64,000 bases of DNA from Oscillatoria sp. FACHB-1407 (GTDB lineage Bacteria; Cyanobacteriota; Cyanobacteriia; Elainellales; Elainellaceae). The notes under the pieces are model-generated. The model saw only the letters and a program-made list of their open reading frames with translations. It searched no databases and was not told the DNA's origin. The position numbers and the translations under genes are program-made. The DNA lies in contig NZ_JACJSA010000005.1 of assembly GCF_014697545.1 (NCBI RefSeq), positions 248,001-312,000 of the forward strand, in the 5' to 3' direction. Shown here one piece after another: positions 58,026-64,000 of the stretch; position 1 is the first letter of the stretch; each line of letters starts with the position of its first letter.

Positions 58026-58819
58026 GAGCGTGGACAAGATGGCATTGGGTATGGCTCATTAGCCTTGCCCTGTGGCTAATCGGAACGAGCCCAAGCCAAG
58101 CCGGGGAAATCAGCGATCGCCTCGCACAGTTTCCAGATTGGCAAACCAAACCCACCGTCCAGGCAGCAGAGGGAGACTTGATTTACCCTGACTGGTTTGC
58201 TGGAGAGTGGCTTGCAACCACAACCCTGGTTGATCTAGTAGCTCCCGTTCCAGAATTAACAACCCCCGGCTTTGAGGGCAATCGGCAATATCTCAATCAA
58301 CCTGTCCCCTTTCGAGTCCGGTTTGTGGATGGGCGATCGCTCTACCCTCCACCTGACCCCCTTTTGCCGATTCCATCGGTACTCCCCCAACCGGGACAGC
58401 AGATTGTCTCCGATCGCGCCTTTAACGGGTTGAGTCTGGCAAAGGCGTATTTAGGGGAAGGTGCCGTTGTTTCAGTGAAGGTTGATCCCACGAACCCCAA
58501 CCGCCAGATCACCCTTCTACAGGGCAATCGCCAACTGGTTTCAACCATTGCAGCACGAGCCATTGAAACGCCTGATCCCGACGATTTCTTAACGACGGAG
58601 GTGTTTCTGCAAGAATTTCGAGGTTCGCCGCAGATCTTCTTCAATCAAGTAGAGACGACAACGGCATATCATCGCAGTCGTGGAAATGATCCGGCGATCG
58701 TTGCGGATCAAGTAACCGCGATTTATCTGTCACCTCAAGATCCAGATTTTTTTAAGGCGGGCGATCGCCCAGTCGCGCTCTACCGCTATCGTATGGAGTT
58801 CTCACCCATCGGAGATTGA
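58022..58819 (+). CDS. DUF6816-family exported protein
   Basis: A 265-residue protein with a signal peptide (WVWLISLALWLIGTSPSQA) and the cyanobacterial DUF6816 core: DRLAQFPDWQTKP, DLIYPDWFAGEW and NRQYLNQPVPFRVRF. The fold looks beta-barrel/lipocalin-like. It overlaps the ChuX-like gene by ATGA, so the two products probably act together, one exported and one cytosolic. Role unknown; a link with heme or tetrapyrrole handling would be an inference from the neighbour. Confidence 0.75.
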   Translation: MRAWTRWHWVWLISLALWLIGTSPSQAGEISDRLAQFPDWQTKPTVQAAEGDLIYPDWFAGEWLATTTLVDLVAPVPELTTPGFEGNRQYLNQPVPFRVRFVDGRSLYPPPDPLLPIPSVLPQPGQQIVSDRAFNGLSLAKAYLGEGAVVSVKVDPTNPNRQITLLQGNRQLVSTIAARAIETPDPDDFLTTEVFLQEFRGSPQIFFNQVETTTAYHRSRGNDPAIVADQVTAIYLSPQDPDFFKAGDRPVALYRYRMEFSPIGD

Positions 58820-58827
58820 TCCTTTTT

Positions 58828-59027
58828 ATATCGCTTTGGTCAGAAAGCTTAGGAGATTTCTGAGAAAGAATCCACCAGTCGGTTTTTGGTAGGGGCGTTT
58901 CGCGAAACGCCCTTACAGGTATTTTGTTTCCTGGAAATCTCCTTAAGGCAAAGGCAATGGCTCAACCCCTGATACTGAGGGAGCTTTCCGACTCGCCTCC
59001 GCTTTATCGAATGTGGCTAAGGCTGTA
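58828..59027 (+). repeat. Dispersed repeat family I, copy 3, split by a 91-bp MITE
   Basis: Left part 58828-58851 (ATATCGCTTTGGTCAGAAAG and CTTA), right part from 58946 to 59027 (AGGCAAAGGCAATGGCTC). Removing the MITE and one TTA leaves 106 bp, the exact length of copy 2, so the order of insertion is clear: the 91-bp element entered an existing family I copy. Confidence 0.85.
58852..58942 (+). mobile_element. 91-bp palindromic MITE (family II), copy C, nested
   Basis: Ends GGAGATTTC / GAAATCTCC, core palindrome GGGCGTTTCGCGAAACGCCC. It is bounded by a perfect direct repeat TTA at 58849-58851 and 58943-58945, the target duplication. The host repeat is recovered without a gap when the element and one TTA are removed. 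Confidence 0.88.
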
Positions 59028-59149
59028 CCGCTACAAATCACACCCCACCGCCTGCGGCACCTCCCCCTGGCAAAGGGAGGTTGGGAGGGGTCAGATGTGT
59101 AGCTCTAAAACATTGAATTGGTATGAGGTTTCAACTGCCAAACCCCTAT

Positions 59150-59310
59150 CCCAACGTGAATTCGGGATCAGGATTTCGGCAGTTAAAACCGCCGCTATCG
59201 AAGCAAAACCGACCTGCATCGGTTCGTCAAATCCGGCTTTTTCCGGAGTCCGCGTCGGCGGACTTCGCTCTAGTAGCCACAAATTCATTCGCCGAGCTCT
59301 TAAACCGAAC
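59150..59310 (+). repeat. Dispersed repeat family III, copy 3
   Basis: Begins GTGAATTCGGGATCAGGATT and includes GTTAAAACCGC, AGTCCGCGTCGGCGGACT and CAAATTCATTCGCCGAGCTC, shown in part. It is the longest plus-strand copy and lies just downstream of the GT61 gene's stop. Confidence 0.7.
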
Positions 59311-59331
59311 TGACGTTATCTCAAACTCAGG

Positions 59332-61371
59332 TCAAATTACTTCCTCCAGGCAGACTCGCAACGCCTGCAAATTCACCACCATGTCTTCGGTCAAAGGATT
59401 GAGATACATCAACTCCTGCAATGGGGCGCAGACCAATGCCTCACTCTGCAAGCAGTAGTGATGAAATCCGAGGTGCTGGCTCATCGTCCAATAGTAGGGG
59501 CGGATGTAGTTAGGTGATACCAACTCGATCACGGAGGTATTGGGTTGACAAAAGGTGATGTTGGTCAATCCGCTGCCGTGGGGAGCCACGATCGCCTCTG
59601 CGTTGGCAAATAGCGTGATCTGCTCGACCAGGGATAGCGACTCCAGCGTAACGGCAACGAAACCGTGCGATCGCAACATGGGTATTACCTCGGCTTCATT
59701 CAGCACCCGCCGATAGCGAGCATTGGATCGGCTGATGTAAATGCGCCGAGGCGTTGAAGCATTTTGTGCCGAGAGGTGCAGAAACCGTTGTCTCAAAAAT
59801 TGCAATGCCCACGGTTGCGACCACCCCAACGCCCCTGGAAAGGACGGCACCAGCAAATCAGCCTGAATGTGGGGATGGCGATCGCTCTCCAACATTTTCT
59901 CAGACGGGATGCCAAGGTGAGCCAGCGTTTCTTGTTGAAAAGGATGCCGTTGACTGTTGATGACAAACCAGTCGATTGCGTTGAGGTCGATGCCCTGCGA
60001 TCGCAAAATTTCAATACGGGGCAGGATATCCAGCATCCAATGAAAGTAAACGTGCCCCGATAAACCAGACAACACCGCCACTGTCCCTGGAATTTGCTCG
60101 ACGGGTGGTAATGCATCCAGTTGCAGTTGGGACAGCGAGGCGTCAGGGTGTTGACAGGGGGGCAGGTGTGCTGGATAGGCACGGGATAAGCGGGGCATCA
60201 GTTCTCCCTGGGCGTTGAATAGGACGATCGCCCGACAGACCATCCAGTCATTTTGTTGAGGGGTAACCCAAACCCGTCCTCCCAGCAATCGCTCCACTCG
60301 CCATGGCTCAGCATCAAACTTGGGAGTGCCATTTGCAGCATGTCCGACGACCTGATGCAATCCCTCCGTGAGTTGCACTGGGTTGAATACACGGGTTAAC
60401 TGCTGCAAACAGGGCTGACAGTTTAACCCAGCACAATGTGGCTGATCAACCGATAAAGGTTCAGACAACAATGAGGGGCTAACATCCCTTGTCCCATCGC
60501 TGGTGACGGTTGGCTTCAGCTTCAGAGCGACACGATAACAGGCGATCGCCTTTTCAAGCTGCTGTTGCTGTTCGTACAACTTGCCCAACTGCCCATAGAT
60601 GAAGGCGTAGTCAGGCTTTAGCCGCAGCGCGTGATGGTAATAAATCTCAGCTTGTCGCTGTTGTTGCGTGCCGCCGTAGGCACTTAAAACATTTCCCAGA
60701 TGCCAGTAAGTCTGAGCCAGGTAGTCTACTTGCTGAGACAGTGGGGTGTGCTGTAGCAGGGATTTGAGAAATCGGGCGCAGGCAAGCTTAGCTTGAGCTA
60801 ACTCGTCCTCATCCGTCAGCGTCTCAGCCCACTGGCAAAACGATGTCACAAAAACAGGCTGATGGGCGATCGCTCGACGCAACCAATCCATCGCCTGCTC
60901 TAAACGGTTCAATATCAGCAGTGAAATGGCTCCCTCACCCCACACAGCGACTTGAGTGGGGTCAAGCCGAGCCACCTGCTGAAAGCATTCGATGGCTCGG
61001 TCGTGTTGACCCTGTTGTTGCCAGAGTCGTCCCAAATTGAAATGGGCGATCGCCAGATCAGGTTGATGGACAAGTGCCTCCTCGTATGTAGCGATCGCCC
61101 CTGTGATATCCCCAGTTGTGGCTAACGCCTGCCCCAAATTGTGATAGAGCGTTGCCCAAGTGGGAAACTGAGCAATTGCCTCGCGATAAACTTCGATCGC
61201 TGCACCGAACTGCTGATGTTGCATCAACACACAGCCCAGGTTGTTGTAGGCGTGCTGATGAAGCGGATTTAGGGCGATCGCCTGACGATAGCTCTCTACC
61301 GCTTCCTGCTTGCCCTGTCGCTGTAGCAGGCAACCCAAGTTGTAATGCAGTTGATCGAGATGCAAGGGCAA
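59332..61371 (-). CDS. TPR-repeat glycosyltransferase, family 61 (DUF563)
   Basis: A 679-residue protein. Residues 1-290 hold about seven TPR repeats (for example NALNPLHQHAYNNLGCVLMQ-like units); residues 330-679 form a GT61 domain with YFHWMLDILPRIEIL, RRIYISRSNARYRRVLNEAE, AIVAPHGSGLTNITFC and VIELVSPNYIRPYYW. The APHGSGLTN motif is the conserved acceptor/donor site of the family. GT61 enzymes transfer xylose or GlcNAc in eukaryotes; in cyanobacteria they occur in polysaccharide or S-layer loci. The TPR half likely recruits it to a complex. Not associated with other sugar genes here except the RTX gene. Confidence 0.87.
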   Translation of the reverse strand: MPLHLDQLHYNLGCLLQRQGKQEAVESYRQAIALNPLHQHAYNNLGCVLMQHQQFGAAIEVYREAIAQFPTWATLYHNLGQALATTGDITGAIATYEEALVHQPDLAIAHFNLGRLWQQQGQHDRAIECFQQVARLDPTQVAVWGEGAISLLILNRLEQAMDWLRRAIAHQPVFVTSFCQWAETLTDEDELAQAKLACARFLKSLLQHTPLSQQVDYLAQTYWHLGNVLSAYGGTQQQRQAEIYYHHALRLKPDYAFIYGQLGKLYEQQQQLEKAIACYRVALKLKPTVTSDGTRDVSPSLLSEPLSVDQPHCAGLNCQPCLQQLTRVFNPVQLTEGLHQVVGHAANGTPKFDAEPWRVERLLGGRVWVTPQQNDWMVCRAIVLFNAQGELMPRLSRAYPAHLPPCQHPDASLSQLQLDALPPVEQIPGTVAVLSGLSGHVYFHWMLDILPRIEILRSQGIDLNAIDWFVINSQRHPFQQETLAHLGIPSEKMLESDRHPHIQADLLVPSFPGALGWSQPWALQFLRQRFLHLSAQNASTPRRIYISRSNARYRRVLNEAEVIPMLRSHGFVAVTLESLSLVEQITLFANAEAIVAPHGSGLTNITFCQPNTSVIELVSPNYIRPYYWTMSQHLGFHHYCLQSEALVCAPLQELMYLNPLTEDMVVNLQALRVCLEEVI

Positions 61372-61380
61372 TTACACCTA

Positions 61381-61471
61381 GAAGATTTCTGAGAAAGAAT
61401 TTACCAGTCGGTTTCTGGTAAGGGCGTTTCACGAAACGCCCTTACAGATATTTTGTTTCCTGGAAATCTCC
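61381..61471 (+). mobile_element. 91-bp palindromic MITE (family II), copy D
   Basis: Starts GAAGATTTC (one change from the other copies) and ends GAAATCTCC. Flanks CTA and TTA. Its right edge touches the stop codon of the RTX gene, so the element supplies the 3' untranslated sequence of that minus-strand gene and may act as its terminator. Confidence 0.8.
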
Positions 61472-62281
61472 TTAGAAGATTTCAAAATCGGCGGCAGTGA
61501 CATCAAGTCCTTGAGGTAGCTTGACCAGCGGTACATCTGACCCCAGAATCGGGTTGTAATAAAGGATTCCGGTGCTCCGTTCATAGATGATTTTGGCAGT
61601 GTCAGCAGCACCTACCCGCTCAACCGCTTGAAAATCTCTGGGATCCAATCGACCCACTGGCAACCCTGAGTTAGAGAGTAGGCTGTTATCCAGTTGGATC
61701 GAGTCTTGATTAGGGTTGTAGTCGGTGATCTCATCCGGGTTGAGCAGACTATCTCCGGTTGACCCTGTCTCAAAGCGGAAGGTATCTTGACCACCGCCAC
61801 CTGCCATCGTGTCGCTGCCAGCACCACCAATGATTAAGTCATTGCCTTCGCCACCAACGATGGTGTCATTGCCAGCACCGCCCAACAGGGCATCATTGTC
61901 AGCACCACCATTCATCAAATCATTGCCTAACTCACCCTGGAGATCATCATTTCCAGCATCACCCGACAGGGAATCGACTCCATTCCCGCCGATTAACACA
62001 TCATCCCCATCTGCCCCAGATAAAACATCATTACCGATGCCACCTGAGAGCGTATCACTGCCATCTGTTCCAAAGGCAGTGTCGTTTCCAGCATTACCAA
62101 AGAAGGTCACACTCGGAACGCCACTCAGGGGAACAGGGTTGACTGTATCGTTTGCAAAACTACCAAACACCGTTACGGGACTATCATCAGTTAGTCTTTC
62201 GAGTCGGACGGGTTGCTCACTACTAACTAACAACCCAAATTGTGGACTCGTCGTTCCCGGTGCAACAATGACCTCTGACAC
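61472..62281 (-). CDS. RTX-type calcium-binding repeat protein
   Basis: A 269-residue protein with seven or eight nine-residue GGxGxDxLx-type repeats between about 75 and 160 (for example GGAGNDTIV, GGEGNDLII), which bind calcium and fold into a beta-roll after secretion. No signal peptide; the C-terminus (DVTAADFEIF) suits a type I secretion signal. No T1SS genes are in the window. GTG at 62281 is chosen because AGGAGGA stands six bases before it; GTG at 62287 lies too close. A sequence of small hairpins precedes the start. Related C-terminal units are found in the two SGNH/RTX proteins. Confidence 0.85.
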   Translation of the reverse strand: MSEVIVAPGTTSPQFGLLVSSEQPVRLERLTDDSPVTVFGSFANDTVNPVPLSGVPSVTFFGNAGNDTAFGTDGSDTLSGGIGNDVLSGADGDDVLIGGNGVDSLSGDAGNDDLQGELGNDLMNGGADNDALLGGAGNDTIVGGEGNDLIIGGAGSDTMAGGGGQDTFRFETGSTGDSLLNPDEITDYNPNQDSIQLDNSLLSNSGLPVGRLDPRDFQAVERVGAADTAKIIYERSTGILYYNPILGSDVPLVKLPQGLDVTAADFEIF

Positions 62282-62774
62282 TAGCACTCCTCCTAGAGGT
62301 TTACAACGGCTGCATTCCCACTTGGTATGAAATTGGGATTTACAGCATTTACAGCGATCGCTTTGAGCAAACGCTCATCCGCCTTGGGCAAACGCCCAAT
62401 TTTGAGCAGATACTCATGAGTAGCCGAAATGCGTTGTATGAACGCTAAGATGCACAGCGAATGCTGTGTAGATTGAGTTTTTGAGTCGGGGCTAATTCCT
62501 CGACCAGAGTAACGACTGGGGCGATCGCTCTACGTCTGCCTAAAGAAGTAGATCAAAAGCGAGAGAAACAACGGCTTTAGGATTAGGGATCAAGGTAGAG
62601 AAGGGTTAAAGCATCAATCAGCACGGAGTTAATCGTCACTAATACGGAGAAGTAGGAAGCAGGGATTGGTGAACGATGGCATAAGACTTCATCAACCCCC
62701 TCTTGCCAAACCCGATTGAGTGATGAATAATAAGCAGTACAAATGAACTTAGTACAAACTTACTAAGTCAGTCT
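62282..62774. other. Intergenic region with three iterated small palindromes
   Basis: TGAGC-AAAC-GCTCA (62364-62377), TTGGGC-AAAC-GCCCAA (62384-62399) and TGAG-CAGATA-CTCA (62403-62416) stand in a row 80-135 bases upstream of the RTX gene start. The first two differ by compensating changes. Otherwise no gene is recognised here. Confidence 0.5.
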
Positions 62775-62873
62775 AAGTACAACTTGTCGTAAATAGGGGT
62801 GGGAATTCGGGGTGCAGGGGTGGAACCCCTGACTGGGGGCGAAGCCCCCATACCCCCCTGGTTTTATTTCCAA
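62775..62873 (+). repeat. Dispersed repeat family IV, copy 2
   Basis: AGTACAACTTGTCGTAAATA to CCTGGTTTTATTTCCAAA, the inverted counterpart of 43571-43667. It contains the stem GGGGGC-GAA-GCCCCC. Confidence 0.8.
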
Positions 62874-62930
62874 ACCCTATCTGTGAATCACAATACTAAG
62901 TCATGCTGATCCGTCTGGCTGACTTTAACG

Positions 62931-62998
62931 TGAATTCGGGATAAGGATTTCGGCGGTTAAAACTGCCACTCCCATAGCCATGAGATGCACCCAGTTTA
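62931..62998 (+). repeat. Dispersed repeat family III, truncated copy
   Basis: GTGAATTCGGGATAAGGATT then GCGGTTAAAACTGC and the GCACCCAGTTTAGG edge; only the left third of the family is present. Confidence 0.6.
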
Positions 62999-63022
62999 GG
63001 ACGTTGAGTTGAGGATTTTGTG

Positions 63023-63268
63023 ATGCACTTCCCAGTTCAATTTTCAGTAGAAACGATTGACGGCAACCGCCTAGGCAAATTAGCGGTGCCCTACTCGCAG
63101 ATTGCAGATTGGCTCAACTTTCTAGTGGCTCCTCAATATCGAGCCGAAATCGTCTCCGCCGAACAGCAGCGAGAGGGCATCGAAATTTACTTTGAAGCCA
63201 GCGAAGGATTGTATTTATATCTGGATATGCGGCTCAATTGCGATCGCCCGGTTGCTCTCGCAAGTTAA
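63023..63268 (+). CDS. Small unknown protein
   Basis: An 81-residue acidic protein beginning MHFPVQFSVETIDGNRLGKL with LVAPQYRAEIVSAEQ and ASEGLYLYLDMRLNC, suggesting a small alpha-beta fold. No recognisable domain, signal or membrane segment. The stop shares TTAA with the stop of the convergent peptidoglycan-binding gene. ATG at 63023 is chosen; GAGG lies 10 bases upstream. Function unknown. Confidence 0.6.
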   Translation: MHFPVQFSVETIDGNRLGKLAVPYSQIADWLNFLVAPQYRAEIVSAEQQREGIEIYFEASEGLYLYLDMRLNCDRPVALAS

Positions 63269-63999
63269 CGCAAAGCGGCTAAAGTCCGAGCTCCAGCTTT
63301 ACCATCCACAGTTAACCCTTTTGCTCGCTGAAACTCAGCGACCGCCTGCTCGGTAAAGTCACCGTAGTAGCCCGTCATCGGACCATCAAAAAAGCCAGCA
63401 TTGCGGAGTCGATTTTGCAGATCGGCTACAGCCGCGCCACTATCGCCTTTTTCCAAAATGGCTTCGTCATTGGCACCTCTAGTCCGATTTTGCAACGCCT
63501 CTAGCGTCGCTGCATCCACCTTGCCAGTAGCAGGTAACCCATTCTCACTTTGAAACTTGATGACCGCTTGCTCTGTGAGTTGCCCAAAAAATCCGGTAAC
63601 CTGCCCATTTAAGTAATTCGCTTGTTTGAGAGCGGTTTGCAGTGCAGCCACTTCAGGACCACCATCTCCCCGCTCTAAGACATCTCCGGCAGCCAGCGTA
63701 GGTACAGTGGCAGTCGGGGCAGGAGGCGTGGTTGCTGTGGGAGTCTGAGACTGCGTTGGATTGGGTTGAGTCGCATTGGGCTGTGTCGTGTTAGGTTGAG
63801 CCGCGTTAGGTTGAGCCGCGTTAGGTTGAGCCGCGTTAGGTTGAGCCGCGTTAGGTTGAGCCGTGTTAGGCTGAGCACTCGCCTGAGATGTTGGTTGTGG
63901 GCTTGGTCGCTGTGCCGTGTTGGGGCGTTGGTTGCCAGAAGGTTGGTTGGCTTGCGGTTGAGTCTGCTGAGAATTGGGGGATTGCAGCAACGCCCCCAG
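63265..63999 (-). CDS. Peptidoglycan-binding protein, 5' end beyond the window
   Basis: At least 244 residues; the frame is open to the window edge, so the start is not seen. Residues near the edge are Gln/Pro/Ser-rich, then a repeated AQPNA pentad linker (63790-63880), and two peptidoglycan-binding domains of PG_binding_1 type: VLERGDGGPEVAALQTALKQ with FFGQLTEQAVIKFQ and ILEKGDSGAAVADLQNRLRN with YYGDFTEQAVAEFQ. These bind cell-wall peptidoglycan; the missing N-terminus may carry a signal peptide or catalytic domain. The linker is encoded by a 15-bp tandem repeat. It overlaps the convergent small gene at the stop codons. Confidence 0.85.
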   Translation of the reverse strand: MGALLQSPNSQQTQPQANQPSGNQRPNTAQRPSPQPTSQASAQPNTAQPNAAQPNAAQPNAAQPNAAQPNTTQPNATQPNPTQSQTPTATTPPAPTATVPTLAAGDVLERGDGGPEVAALQTALKQANYLNGQVTGFFGQLTEQAVIKFQSENGLPATGKVDAATLEALQNRTRGANDEAILEKGDSGAAVADLQNRLRNAGFFDGPMTGYYGDFTEQAVAEFQRAKGLTVDGKAGARTLAALR

Positions 64000-64000
64000 G

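Noticed and set aside
61809..62330. A 173-codon plus-strand open frame
   Set aside because: Antisense shadow of the RTX glycine/aspartate repeats.
63790..63880. A CRISPR array in the 15-bp repeats
   Set aside because: The units are contiguous, in frame and without spacers; they encode a protein linker.

Overview
The window looks like chromosome of a filamentous or polysaccharide-secreting cyanobacterium. It carries phosphoribulokinase, a ferredoxin-NADP reductase with a CpcD-like phycobilisome linker domain (PetH), a GGPP/prenyl synthase of the carotenoid/chlorophyll branch, several cyanobacterial DUF families (DUF2949, DUF4278, DUF6816) and very many GCGATCGC (HIP1) octamers. No rRNA, tRNA or CRISPR array was seen. 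Species cannot be named from sequence alone.

Layout. 0.4-8 kb: a TpsB/ShlB-type outer-membrane transporter overlapping a TPR-CHAT protease gene, with a divergent Tat-signal orthocaspase that has lost both catalytic residues. 8-10 kb: repeats, a candidate small RNA with CRP-like site and terminator, a zinc-ribbon protein and rlmN. 10.7-16.6 kb: a purine-catabolism cluster (Rieske oxygenase, HpxO-type urate hydroxylase, second Rieske oxygenase, UraH, UraD) interrupted by a GRAM-like gene and a TRIC/UPF0126 membrane protein whose 3' end is partly duplicated downstream. 17-23 kb: a minus-strand module of TIR-like/STAND ATPase, STAND ATPase-WD40 and a previously overlooked 49-residue exported peptide. 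23-27.4 kb: pentapeptide-repeat membrane protein, a decayed IS1595-type element, MurJ. 27.5-32.6 kb: a tight five-gene nucleotide-sugar operon (CDP-glucose type cytidylyltransferase, LhgO-like oxidase, SDR epimerase, RfbC-like epimerase, SAF-domain oxidoreductase).

33.7-45.6 kb: two large secreted paralogues in which an SGNH esterase domain is inserted inside an RTX-type calcium-binding unit (one active-looking, one catalytically dead), then acyltransferase, glycosyltransferase and GMC oxidoreductase; this reads as an exopolysaccharide/surface region. 45.6-58.8 kb: housekeeping genes (ftsH, petH, prk, tenA-like, PAP2-like, crtE, folD, Nudix, YgjP-like peptidase, heme-carrier-like protein). 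59-64 kb: TPR-GT61 glycosyltransferase, RTX calcium-binding protein, peptidoglycan-binding protein running off the window end.

Intergenic space is crowded with small dispersed repeats. Best supported are a 91-bp palindromic MITE in four full copies, one of which has jumped into a 106-bp repeat leaving a 3-bp target duplication, and a 133-bp MITE with a perfect 8-bp duplication. The most promising candidates for an undescribed system are the TIR-like/STAND-WD40/peptide module and the RTX-embedded SGNH pair.
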